64,000 bases of DNA from positions 70,746-134,745 of the forward strand of contig CAYJOD010000010.1 of assembly GCA_964371655.1 (NCBI GenBank), read 5' to 3'. Position numbers and translations under genes: made by a program. Positions 37,199 through 45,505 of this stretch are shown piece after piece; positions within the stretch are counted from its first letter, which is position 1, and each line of letters starts with the position of its first letter. The notes beneath the pieces were generated by a model. The model was not told where the DNA came from. It was given only the letters and a program-made list of their open reading frames with translations, and made no database searches. The stretch comes from CAZGSN01 sp964371655. GTDB taxonomy: Bacteria; Desulfobacterota; Binatia; HRBIN30.

Positions 37199-38289
37199 TC
37201 GTTTACCGCGCGGCGCGACTGCGGTTGCATGGGCACACCGGCTGCCTCCCAGATTCTCTGTATGAGCCAAACCCCTTCGCGCGCTTCGTCGCCGCTCACC
37301 GGCGGTGGTGCACCGGTGGCCAGCGCGGCGTAGAGCGCCGCGAAGTGAATCCCCATCCCTGGGTAGTAACGTTGCCGGCCGGTCACGAACTCAACGCCGT
37401 TGACGGCGGTGGCACGCACGAGCTGCCACGCCTCCTCGAAGTTGGGCAGCACCTTGCCCAGAATCTTACCCACCAGCTTCGGCAATTTGCGCGTCTGCCG
37501 CACGATGAGAGTCATGTTGTTCAGGTTGACCTCTGCCGTCATCTTGGTGCCATAGAGGGTCAGCCGGTTCATGAAGGGTTTGGCGTTCAACGAAATCGTT
37601 AAGCTGCCAAGGCACTGAGTCCCCGCTACGGTGGCACGCACCTCGCGCAGCCGGCCGCTGTCGTCGCTCTGTGCCAGCACCTGGACCTTGTCGACCTTCC
37701 CGGAAAATCCGGTGACGAGGTACGACGGATGCGGAGCGAGATTGAAAAGGACGCCGCCGGGCAGCTGGCTGCTCCAATGGTCGTGCTGCCCTGCCGGGGC
37801 ATCGGCCTCACCTGCGGCGGCTCCTTGGAAGACATCGACGCCGACGATCTCTCCGAGCTGTCCGGAGGAAACGAGGCGCCGCGCCGCCTGAACCACGGGG
37901 TCGAACCAGCGATTGTGATTCGCGGTCACGTAGCGTTGGTTGCGCTTTGCCGTGGCCAGCATGGCGTCGACCTCATCAACGGTGAAGGCCATCGGCTTCT
38001 CGATCAACACGTGCAGTCCGGCATTGAGCAGCTGATCGGCCAGCGCGGCATGCGTCGACGGCGGGGTCACGATGTGTACCGCCTGCGGGCGCGCCGCGTC
38101 GATCATCTCATCGATATCGGCGAAGGTCGGGATCTGCCAGCGGTTGGTGAAGGCATCACGTCCCGCCGGGTTCACGTCGCAGGCGCCGACGAGCTCTGCG
38201 TGTGGGGTTTGGCGGAGATAGCCGGCATGCGTCTGCGCAATGCGGCCACACCCCACGATTGCGACTCGCAGTCGCGGTTCGGTGCTCAT
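37195..38289 (-). CDS. Gfo/Idh/MocA family oxidoreductase
   Basis: A 364 aa NAD(P)-dependent sugar oxidoreductase. The N-terminal Rossmann domain starts RVAIVGCGRIAQTHAGYL. The EKP motif appears as VLIEKPMAFTVDE, with the lysine that acts in catalysis. Family members oxidise or reduce hydroxyls of sugars, often the C3 position of UDP-GlcNAc derivatives ahead of a DegT aminotransferase. A DegT gene lies upstream in this run (44258), consistent with an amino-sugar branch (inference). The stop is joined to the next SDR start through ATGA. Confidence 0.9.
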   Translation of the reverse strand: MSTEPRLRVAIVGCGRIAQTHAGYLRQTPHAELVGACDVNPAGRDAFTNRWQIPTFADIDEMIDAARPQAVHIVTPPSTHAALADQLLNAGLHVLIEKPMAFTVDEVDAMLATAKRNQRYVTANHNRWFDPVVQAARRLVSSGQLGEIVGVDVFQGAAAGEADAPAGQHDHWSSQLPGGVLFNLAPHPSYLVTGFSGKVDKVQVLAQSDDSGRLREVRATVAGTQCLGSLTISLNAKPFMNRLTLYGTKMTAEVNLNNMTLIVRQTRKLPKLVGKILGKVLPNFEEAWQLVRATAVNGVEFVTGRQRYYPGMGIHFAALYAALATGAPPPVSGDEAREGVWLIQRIWEAAGVPMQPQSRRAVNE

Positions 38290-38319
38290 TCGAGAATTTC
38301 GGTAACGGCAGCGACGTGG

Positions 38320-39327
38320 TTACGCGGGAATCGCGTGCCCGAAGACGCGCCGCAATCCCTTGACGTTATCGTAAACTTCGTCGCCGTAATTCTTGACCGC
38401 GCCGCTTTCCAGAAACGCGCGTATCTCTTGAATCGCGTCGTCGACGGTCATCGACGGCTCGAAGCCAAGCTCGTTACGAATTCGATCGAAGCCAACGCGG
38501 TAGCTGCGCCGGTCTTCGATATTCTCCGAATACTCGACCACGGTGCCGGGCAGCTGCGCCACAACCTTCTCGGCCACCTCGCCCACAGTGAAGTTCTGGC
38601 TCGCGTGCCCGACGTTGAAGATCTGGGAGGCGACAGCCTTCGACGGAGCCTCCACGGCGCATAAGAAAGCCGCTGCCGCATCTTGGACATGGATGTGCGG
38701 CCGCCATTGATTGGCGCCGACCACGCGTACGCGTCCGTCGACGCGGGCACGCGCCGTAATCGTGTTCACCATCAAATCGAAGCGCATGCGTGGCGACAAG
38801 CCACACACCGTCGACAGGCGCAGGATCACGATCTCGACCGACCCGTGCTCTTTGAGCAGCACCTCTTCAGACATGATGCGCGTGCGTGCGTACAGCGAAA
38901 CGGGATTGAGATGGGAGGTCTCGATCAGCAGGTCGTTGCCGTTGGCGCCGTAGACACTGCAAGACGAAGCGAAGACCAGCCTGTCCACGCCGGCTCCCTG
39001 GCAGGCTTCGAGCATCACACGGGTGGACTCGAAGTTGGTCATCAACGCTTCGCGCGGGTCCAAATCGCAGGCGGCATCTCCGACCAGCGCCGCCAGGGCT
39101 ACGACCGCTGACACACCTTTGACCGACTGGACGACATCGCGGATGTTACAGATATCACCGTACCGCAGATCGAGGTTGGGGTCGCCGCGCAGCTCCGCGA
39201 TCCCATGCTCGCCATAGATGAACTTATCGAGCACGCGAACCCGAAAGCCCTGCCGTAAGAGCTTTCGAACCAAATGGGAGCCGATGTAGCCAGCTCCCCC
39301 GGTCACTAGTACGGTTTCGTCTCGCAC
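38320..39327 (-). CDS. NAD-dependent epimerase/dehydratase with YxxxR active-site variant
   Basis: A 335 aa extended SDR. The Rossmann motif is VTGGAGYIG (7-15). Where YxxxK is expected the sequence reads YARTR, so the catalytic Lys is replaced by Arg. The preceding SSCSVYG is normal. The GTG at 39327 is chosen because GGGAGG lies nine bases upstream; a longer frame to 39432 is antisense to the sugar transferase end. It overlaps that gene by 22 bp. The sugar transferase carries a FlaA1/CapD-like membrane and Rossmann region without its usual SDR part, so this gene may supply that function separately (inference). Confidence 0.87.
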   Translation of the reverse strand: MRDETVLVTGGAGYIGSHLVRKLLRQGFRVRVLDKFIYGEHGIAELRGDPNLDLRYGDICNIRDVVQSVKGVSAVVALAALVGDAACDLDPREALMTNFESTRVMLEACQGAGVDRLVFASSCSVYGANGNDLLIETSHLNPVSLYARTRIMSEEVLLKEHGSVEIVILRLSTVCGLSPRMRFDLMVNTITARARVDGRVRVVGANQWRPHIHVQDAAAAFLCAVEAPSKAVASQIFNVGHASQNFTVGEVAEKVVAQLPGTVVEYSENIEDRRSYRVGFDRIRNELGFEPSMTVDDAIQEIRAFLESGAVKNYGDEVYDNVKGLRRVFGHAIPA

Positions 39328-40880
39328 GATACTTTCCTCCCAAGTCCCCCCGGTAATAACTTCAAGCCGCCGACCTCTGCTGATTCCTCTCCCTGCGCGC
39401 GAAGACCGGCACGTTCCACGGTCACGCCGCATGCCCCACAGTCGCGACCACTATCTGGGCTGAGCAAATCACTAAGCGCCGGCAACATGCGGCAATCAAC
39501 CCCGGCCTCGGCACAGATTACGGCGACCTCACGTGCGGTCCCGGCCGAGAGATCGGATAGACATACGAACACGAGGCGAACCCCATTGGCCGTGAGCGCG
39601 AGTCGAAGCTCGGCAGGACCACCCAACACCTTCACGCCGTGAATCCTCGATCCCCAGCGTTCCTGCGACTCGTCGATGAAACCGACGGGCCGGTACGACG
39701 ACGAGGGGTCGTCGGTGAGCCAGCGCAGGATCTGCTCGCCGCCGCGGCCGGCGCCGACGACAATTGTCTTGGCGCGCGTGTCCGAGCGCTGCGGGCGGTG
39801 GCGCGCCCAGGCGCGCAGGACGTAGCGGGAAATGATGAGGAGCGACAATAGCAGCGCCCAATCGATCACGAAGACAGAGCGCGGGTGGGACTGCAAGCCA
39901 ACAAAATACGTCAGCGCAGCAACCAACACGGATCCAACGCTTACCGCCTTGAAGAGGGCGAACATGTCCACCAAGCCGAAGTACGACAAGATGACCTGAT
40001 AGGAGCCGAAGTAGACGAGGATGGGCGGACGCACGATCAGCATGAGCGCCAGGGCACGCAGAGTCACGGCGCCGGCTTCCCATTGGAACTCGAAGCGAAT
40101 CATACAAGCCAGCGCATAGGCGATGCCGGAAAGGACGGCATCCATCGTCATCAAAGCAACCGCGCGGCGCCGATTCCAAAGATACTCGGCCCGGAAGGCA
40201 CCGCGAACGGTGATCCACACCCCGTGTGCCAAGAGTCGCAAGTCTCTCCAGAACGTCGACGTCACGACGTATTCCAGGTCGCGTTGCAGCTTCGGAGGAA
40301 GAATGTGCTCGCGGTAGTAGCTCTCGGTATCCTTGATTCCCTCGGGATAGTCCTCGACTTCGTTCCGGCCTTGAATCTGGCTTGGGCCGACGATTCCGGG
40401 GCGTACGGAAAGCACCTGGCGTTGCGTCGGCGTATAGAACTCGACGAAGTGAGGATCTTCCGGACGCGGCCCGATCAGGTTCATGTCGCCGACGAGAACA
40501 TTGAAAAGCTGAGGCAGCTCGTCGAGCTTGGACCAGCGCAAGAACTTGCCCAAGCGCGTAATCCGCGGGTCACGCTTGACGGTCAGCCGCGAACCCATCA
40601 GGTAGGCGCCGTCGACCATCGTCCGGAACTTGTAGATGAGGAAGGGCTTACCGAAACGACCGACGCGGCGCTGGCGAAAGAAGATCGGCCCCGGCGTGTC
40701 GAACTTGATCAGCACCGCAACCAGGACGAGAAGAGGAAGCAGGCAAAGGACCCCGGCCAATGACAGCGTGAAGTCGAGGCTGTGCTTGGCCAATTCACCA
40801 AGCGGCGTCATGGCGCGCTTGACCGCGACCACCTCCGTCGCGGCGACCTCTCGTTGGCTAAACTCGGCTTCCGCTTGCAT
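39306..40880 (-). CDS. Initiating polyprenyl sugar-phosphate transferase with permuted domains
   Basis: A 524 aa membrane protein. Residues ~25-235 form a bacterial sugar transferase (PglC/WbaP-type) catalytic domain: a membrane segment (36-58), GPIFFRQRRVGRFGKPF (64-80), YKFRTM, the catalytic D120-E121 dyad in KLDELPQL, and VGDMNLIGPRPE. It transfers a sugar-1-phosphate to undecaprenyl phosphate. Residues ~240-350 are four to five membrane helices, and ~365-470 a nucleotide-binding Rossmann-like domain (TIVVGAGRGGEQIL). This second half looks like the N-terminal half of FlaA1/CapD or of WbaP. In the usual enzymes that part precedes the transferase; here it follows. The tail (~490-524) is unassigned and contains CGAC. 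Confidence 0.9.
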   Translation of the reverse strand: MQAEAEFSQREVAATEVVAVKRAMTPLGELAKHSLDFTLSLAGVLCLLPLLVLVAVLIKFDTPGPIFFRQRRVGRFGKPFLIYKFRTMVDGAYLMGSRLTVKRDPRITRLGKFLRWSKLDELPQLFNVLVGDMNLIGPRPEDPHFVEFYTPTQRQVLSVRPGIVGPSQIQGRNEVEDYPEGIKDTESYYREHILPPKLQRDLEYVVTSTFWRDLRLLAHGVWITVRGAFRAEYLWNRRRAVALMTMDAVLSGIAYALACMIRFEFQWEAGAVTLRALALMLIVRPPILVYFGSYQVILSYFGLVDMFALFKAVSVGSVLVAALTYFVGLQSHPRSVFVIDWALLLSLLIISRYVLRAWARHRPQRSDTRAKTIVVGAGRGGEQILRWLTDDPSSSYRPVGFIDESQERWGSRIHGVKVLGGPAELRLALTANGVRLVFVCLSDLSAGTAREVAVICAEAGVDCRMLPALSDLLSPDSGRDCGACGVTVERAGLRAQGEESAEVGGLKLLPGGLGRKVSCETKPY

Positions 40881-41013
40881 CGACGCGCTCGATCTAGTCA
40901 GTGCCGACCCGATCCGGGCGAAACCATGGGCGGAATTCCGCCGCCCTGGTCAGTTTGTTGGTTTTCATCGTCTCGTCCTTTGTGTCCCCACACTGAACAC
41001 GGACAACTCCCAC

Positions 41014-41184
41014 CTAGAACATTGCGTAGATTAACGGCGCCAGCGCCGAGCCCTGAACCACGATCAGGAGACCGCCAACCAGGAGAAGCATCACGATGAT
41101 TGGCGACATCCACCAAAGCTTGTCCTCGCCCATGAATTGGAACATCTCTTTGGCAAGGCGTCCAAGCGTTTTGAAACGACCCAT
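41014..41184 (-). CDS. DUF5989 (SxtK-like) small membrane protein, second copy
   Basis: A 56 aa protein starting MGRFKTLGRLAKEMFQF, followed by LWWMSPIIVML, a membrane segment, and the signature VVQGSALAPLIYAMF. GGAGGAATTC immediately before the ATG fixes the start. It follows the SxtJ-like gene by 97 bp and precedes the sugar transferase. Together with the carbamoyltransferase at 41524 and the SxtJ-like protein it reproduces the SxtI-SxtJ-SxtK order of saxitoxin clusters. Function is unknown; it may anchor or position the carbamoyltransferase at the membrane (inference). Confidence 0.88.
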   Translation of the reverse strand: MGRFKTLGRLAKEMFQFMGEDKLWWMSPIIVMLLLVGGLLIVVQGSALAPLIYAMF

Positions 41185-41281
41185 GAATTCCTCCGCTACA
41201 ACCGAATTGACCAACAATGGTCTGATCTTACAAACAACAGCAAGCTCTTTCTTGCATCCTCTGCCATAAGCGAGCTCACCT

Positions 41282-41518
41282 TCAGAATTGCTTCTCGGCG
41301 CGCTCGATCGTGGCCGTGATCGGCGCCAACGGTTGCGCAAACGACTCGCCAGCGCCGGCCCGCAAACCCAGCAGATCGCGCCGCGTCAACTTGCCTATCA
41401 AGGCGATTGGCCCGATCCCAATATGGTAAATGACCGCCAGGAGAATGGTCGACTGGATTTGCCCCAGCACATGACCAAATGCCTGCCAAAAGGCCCAGAG
41501 TTTTCGCAGCAACAACAT
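41282..41518 (-). CDS. SxtJ-like small membrane protein
   Basis: A 78 aa protein beginning MLLLRKLWAFWQAFGH, with a membrane stretch ILLAVIYHIGIGPIALI and a polar C-terminus. The LRKLWAFW...IGIGPIALIGKL pattern resembles SxtJ-type proteins that accompany NodU-family carbamoyltransferases. The ATG at 41518 lies 5 bp after the carbamoyltransferase stop, so it is co-translated. It is shorter than the ~130 aa of typical SxtJ. The first carbamoyltransferase block (25.5 kb) has no such gene. Recognition is by pattern, so a profile search is the test. Confidence 0.72.
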   Translation of the reverse strand: MLLLRKLWAFWQAFGHVLGQIQSTILLAVIYHIGIGPIALIGKLTRRDLLGLRAGAGESFAQPLAPITATIERAEKQF

Positions 41519-41523
41519 GGGTA

Positions 41524-43260
41524 TCAATCCGGCGCGAAGGTTTGTCCCCACTGGACCGCTTCGATCTTGGGGAGTGGTTTCGATTTGTCGATCAGGAAGC
41601 TACCCATGGCGAGGTAGTCCATCCCGGTCTCGACGAAGCAACGGTATGCGTCCGATGGCGTGCACACAATCGGCTCGCCGCGGACATTGAACGATGTATT
41701 GATGATGACCGGGACCCCGGTGAGCTTGTCGAACTCAGCGATCAGATCGTAGAAGAGTGGGTTCGTAGGCCGGTCTACGGTCTGCACGCGAGCCGAGCCG
41801 TCGACATGCGTCACCGCCGGGATGATCCGCTTTTCGGGTCGCACCTGGGCCACCAGCAGCATGTACGGGCTCGGTTCCGTGAGCTCGAAGAACTCGCTGC
41901 AGCGCTCCGCCAACACCGCCGGGGCGAAGGGTCTAAAACTCTCGCGGAACTTGATCTTCAAGTTGACGCGATCCTTGTTTTCCGGGGAGCGGGGATCGGC
42001 CAGAATACTACGACTACCGAGCGCCCGCGGACCGAACTCCATGCGTCCTTGGAACCATCCGACGACGGCTTGGTCGGCGATGAGCTGGGCGGTCTCGCGC
42101 AGCAACTCAGCGCGCGGCAACTCCCGAAAAGGGATCTCATTACCGGTCAGAAACTCGCGAATGGCCGCGTCGTCATAACCGGGACCGGTGAAGGCGTGGC
42201 TCATCCAGAACTTGCGCTCGTTCTTGAGCAGGGTGTGATAGATGTAGCTGGCCACGCCAATCGCGCCGCCGGCGTCTCCTGCTGCCGGTTGAATGTAGAT
42301 GTGCTCGAACGGGCCATCGCGCAGGACCTTGCCGTTGGCGACGCAATTGAGCGCCACCCCGCCGGCCAAGCACAGGTTCTTCGAGCCCGTTTCTTTGTGA
42401 ATGTAGTTGGCCATTTGCAGCATGACCTCTTCGGTCACGCGCTGCACGCTGGCGGCAAGATCCTTGTGGCGCTGATCGAGCGGATCGTCCTGTCGGCGGA
42501 ACGCGCCGTCGAACAGAGCGTCGAATTTGTCGTTGGTCATCGTCAGGCCGCTCAGATAGTTGAAGTAGGACATGTCGAGATGGAAGCTGCCATCCGGGCG
42601 GATATCGATGAGCTGACGAATCTTGTCGTAGTACTTGGGCTCGCCGTAGGGGGCGAGACCCATCACCTTGTACTCGGCGCTGTTGACCTTGAAACCGAGG
42701 TAGTAGGTGAAGGCGGAGTACAGCAACCCGAGGGAATGCGGGAAGCGAATCTCCTTGAACAGGGAGATGTCGTTTCCCACGCCCTTGCCATAGGTCGCGG
42801 TGGACCACTCCCCGACTCCGTCGACGGTCAGGATTGCGGACTCCTTGAAGGGCGACAACAGGTAACTTGAAGCCGCGTGCGAGAGGTGATGCTCCGTCAT
42901 CAGCACCTCGCCCTCGTAACCGGTGTGCTGTTTGACGACGGAGGGGATGACCAGCTTCTCGCGCATCCACGAGGGGATGGCCTTGAGAAACGGCTTGAAC
43001 GAGGTCGGGTAGCAAGCAAGGTGGGTGTAGAGTATCCGTTTGAACTTCACGAAGGGCTTCTCGTAGAACCCGACGTACGCCAGGTCATCGACGCGAATGC
43101 GGCCTTCGTCCAAGCAATAGCGAACGGCGTGCTCCGGGAAGTCGGCATCATGCTTCTTGCGCGTAAACCGTTCTTCGGAGGCAGCCGCTACGATCTCCCC
43201 ATCCTTGAGGAGGCAGGCGGCGGCGTCGTGATAGAACGCGGAAATTCCGAGTACGTACAT
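41524..43260 (-). CDS. NodU/CmcH-family carbamoyltransferase, second copy
   Basis: A 578 aa O-carbamoyltransferase. The N-terminus MYVLGISAFYHDAAACLL, the block EHHLSHAASSYLLSP with ILTVDGVGEW, and the C-terminal NTSFNVRGEPIVCTP are all present. The ATG at 43260 is chosen because this is the family start; an upstream frame to 43338 would overlap the methyltransferase. The gap to the upstream methyltransferase is 11 bp, and to the SxtJ-like gene 5 bp. Having two different carbamoyltransferases suggests two carbamoylated positions on the polysaccharide, or two sugars. Confidence 0.94.
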   Translation of the reverse strand: MYVLGISAFYHDAAACLLKDGEIVAAASEERFTRKKHDADFPEHAVRYCLDEGRIRVDDLAYVGFYEKPFVKFKRILYTHLACYPTSFKPFLKAIPSWMREKLVIPSVVKQHTGYEGEVLMTEHHLSHAASSYLLSPFKESAILTVDGVGEWSTATYGKGVGNDISLFKEIRFPHSLGLLYSAFTYYLGFKVNSAEYKVMGLAPYGEPKYYDKIRQLIDIRPDGSFHLDMSYFNYLSGLTMTNDKFDALFDGAFRRQDDPLDQRHKDLAASVQRVTEEVMLQMANYIHKETGSKNLCLAGGVALNCVANGKVLRDGPFEHIYIQPAAGDAGGAIGVASYIYHTLLKNERKFWMSHAFTGPGYDDAAIREFLTGNEIPFRELPRAELLRETAQLIADQAVVGWFQGRMEFGPRALGSRSILADPRSPENKDRVNLKIKFRESFRPFAPAVLAERCSEFFELTEPSPYMLLVAQVRPEKRIIPAVTHVDGSARVQTVDRPTNPLFYDLIAEFDKLTGVPVIINTSFNVRGEPIVCTPSDAYRCFVETGMDYLAMGSFLIDKSKPLPKIEAVQWGQTFAPD

Positions 43261-43271
43261 AGGTAAGACTT

Positions 43272-44162
43272 CTAGGCCGGGTTCTTCTGGCCGACGATTA
43301 CGAAGTAACCGCCGCCATTGTTTTGGGTCACGATCCATCCCAATTGGACCAGGACGTGCGCCAAAGAGCTGTTGGTCAACGCTCCCGAGCTACGGCGCTT
43401 GAAGACTCGATCCTTGTCCGAGCCCACAAACAATTCGCATTTTGGGAACGACGAGACATAGGAGAGGCCGTTTTTCGCGAACCAGCCCAAGACCTCGTCG
43501 ACGGTATGGGTCGTCTCATGCGGGTGTTCATACTGGTCGGCCCACCACGTGGATCGCTTCAGCGCGTCCGCTTCGAGCTCGACCAGCTGTTTTTTGAGAG
43601 CTCTCTCCTTTGCCTTTGGGTCGAAGCGCATCATGAAGTGGACCATGCGACGACGAAGGTGCAGCATCAGGCGCCCGTAGGAGTTGTAAAGTCCGACCAC
43701 GACGAAGCCGCCGGGCCGTGCGATCCGTACCAGCTGCTTGAAGCCGCCGTAGGCGTCGCTGGTGTGGTGCAGAACTCCGTTGCAGAAGACGTAGTCGAAT
43801 GAATTATCTGGAAGGCTCAACTCGAGGATATTCTCTCGCTGAAACCGAACTTTCTCAAGGCTAAACTTATCCCGCAACGACTGGGCTAGATCGAGAGAGT
43901 GCTGCGAGTAGTCGACGCCCATCACCGGCCGACCCTTGAGGCCGAGGAAATTCACCAATTGCCCGGTACCACAGCCGACGTCGATGACCTGCGCGGCGAA
44001 CGGTATCTCGGCGTCGAGCTTGTGCGCCCACCAGCTAGCTCGACGGGAAAGGTCTTCCTTGGTCTTGTACTTATTGACGTCGAAGCCCGGGAACGGGTTT
44101 TCCTCATAGAACCGGTTCACCGAGCGCAGAACTCGCTCCGTCTCTGTTGTTTCCGTAGACAT
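43272..44162 (-). CDS. Class I SAM-dependent methyltransferase
   Basis: A 296 aa methyltransferase. The N-terminus (RVLRSVNRFYEENPFPGFD) resembles sugar- or lipid-modifying methyltransferases. Motif I is VIDVGCGTGQLVNFL, followed by VMGVDYSQHSL and DNSFDYVFCNGVLHH. Two adjacent ATGs follow AGGAGC; the second (44162) has the better spacing. It is read 11 bp before the carbamoyltransferase, so methylation and carbamoylation may act on the same unit, as seen for other carbamoyl-modified sugars (inference). Substrate unknown. Confidence 0.9.
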   Translation of the reverse strand: MSTETTETERVLRSVNRFYEENPFPGFDVNKYKTKEDLSRRASWWAHKLDAEIPFAAQVIDVGCGTGQLVNFLGLKGRPVMGVDYSQHSLDLAQSLRDKFSLEKVRFQRENILELSLPDNSFDYVFCNGVLHHTSDAYGGFKQLVRIARPGGFVVVGLYNSYGRLMLHLRRRMVHFMMRFDPKAKERALKKQLVELEADALKRSTWWADQYEHPHETTHTVDEVLGWFAKNGLSYVSSFPKCELFVGSDKDRVFKRRSSGALTNSSLAHVLVQLGWIVTQNNGGGYFVIVGQKNPA

Positions 44163-44257
44163 CATGCTCCTGGATCGATCGGGCGACGTATCATAGCGTA
44201 CCTCGACCGGCAACCTAAAATACTACCTTTGGAATCACCGCGAATGGTAACCGAACT

Positions 44258-45457
44258 CTAGCGCCGATTGGCACGCAAGGTATCGCGCAGCACCTCGGCG
44301 ACGTAGCTCACCTCGGCGTCGGTCATCAGCGTAAAGAACGGCAGGGAGAAAATCGTATCGCCGGCCTTCGAAGCCACCGGGAAGTCTTCCGGTCTGAGCT
44401 GGAAGCTATCGCGATAAAACGAGTGCACGTGCAGTGGAATGAAGTGAACCCCGGTGGCCACTCCACGCTCGCGGAGCAGCTCGATCAAGGCATCGCGGTC
44501 GATGCGCAGTTGCTCAGGCCGAATCCGCGGGGTGTACAAGTGCCAACCGGTTTCAACCTCCGGCCGGACGCTGGGTAACTGCAGCTCGGCAATGTCCGCG
44601 AGCAGCTCGTCATAGCGGGCGGCCAAGGCCTGACGCTTGGCGTGCAGTTGCGGCAGTCGTTGCAGCTGCACCAGCCCCATCGCCGCCGCGGTGTCGGTCA
44701 TGTTGTACTTGAACCCAGGATAGGAGACGTCGTAACGCCACGACCCGGCCGAGCTATAGCGCTTCCAAGCATCGCGGCTCATGCCGTGCAGTCGACGTGA
44801 CTGCAGCCGCGCCGCCAGATCCGCATCGGCGACGGTCAGCATACCGCCCTCTCCGGTGGTGAGGTTCTTGGTGGCGTAGAAGCTGAACGCCGTGAGGTCG
44901 CCGATGGTCCCGATCTGTCTACCGCGATAGCTGGCCGGGAGCGCATGTGCCGCATCTTCGACGACGGTGAGGTGGTGCTGGCGCGCCAACTCGAGGATCT
45001 CGTCCATCGCTACGGGGTGACCGGCAAAGTGGACGGGCACGATCGCCTTGGTCCGCGGCGTGATTTTGCGGGCGACATCCTGCGGATCGATGTTCAGCGT
45101 GTCGGCGGTGCAATCGGCGAGCACCGGTTTCGCTCCGGCGTGAACGATGCTGGCTCCGGTGGCCGTGAACGTCAGGGTGGTCGTGATGACTTCATCGCCC
45201 GGCTTCAGATCTAGAGCATCCAAGGCGAGATGCAGGGCTGCCGTGCACGAGCTCACCGCGATGGCATGCTTGGCACCCATGGCCTGTGCAAACGCCTGCT
45301 CGAAGGCCTGCGTCTTCGGCCCCACCGTCAGCCAGCCCGAACGAATCGTCTCGGTAACGGCGTCAATCTCGGCGGCGCCGATATCGGGTCGGAAAAACGG
45401 TACCTGCATGACTTCCTGCGAAGCTTTCTGCGCGCGCGGCGCTTGCGTACCAGCCAT
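44258..45457 (-). CDS. DegT/DnrJ/EryC1/StrS family sugar aminotransferase
   Basis: A 399 aa PLP-dependent aminotransferase acting on 3- or 4-keto nucleotide sugars. The Schiff-base lysine is K197 in FSFYATKNLTTGEGG. Also visible are VEDAAHALPASYRG, ITTTLTFTATG, and YKYNMTDTAAAMGLVQL. The ATG at 45457 has GAGG upstream; a TTG at 45496 is less likely, and Met17 is a further option. With the rfbA/rfbB products (a 4-keto-6-deoxy sugar) or with the Gfo/Idh product as substrate it would make an amino sugar. Which one is not decided by the sequence. Confidence 0.92.
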   Translation of the reverse strand: MAGTQAPRAQKASQEVMQVPFFRPDIGAAEIDAVTETIRSGWLTVGPKTQAFEQAFAQAMGAKHAIAVSSCTAALHLALDALDLKPGDEVITTTLTFTATGASIVHAGAKPVLADCTADTLNIDPQDVARKITPRTKAIVPVHFAGHPVAMDEILELARQHHLTVVEDAAHALPASYRGRQIGTIGDLTAFSFYATKNLTTGEGGMLTVADADLAARLQSRRLHGMSRDAWKRYSSAGSWRYDVSYPGFKYNMTDTAAAMGLVQLQRLPQLHAKRQALAARYDELLADIAELQLPSVRPEVETGWHLYTPRIRPEQLRIDRDALIELLRERGVATGVHFIPLHVHSFYRDSFQLRPEDFPVASKAGDTIFSLPFFTLMTDAEVSYVAEVLRDTLRANRR

Positions 45458-45505
45458 TCTCTCTCGCCTCTCTCTGAAACTTGGGTCGATCGCCAAAAAA
45501 CTCGG

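Noticed and set aside
41479..42870. 463-codon plus-strand frame opposite the second carbamoyltransferase
   Set aside because: Its sequence is an antisense image of the carbamoyltransferase; no family motif is seen in it.
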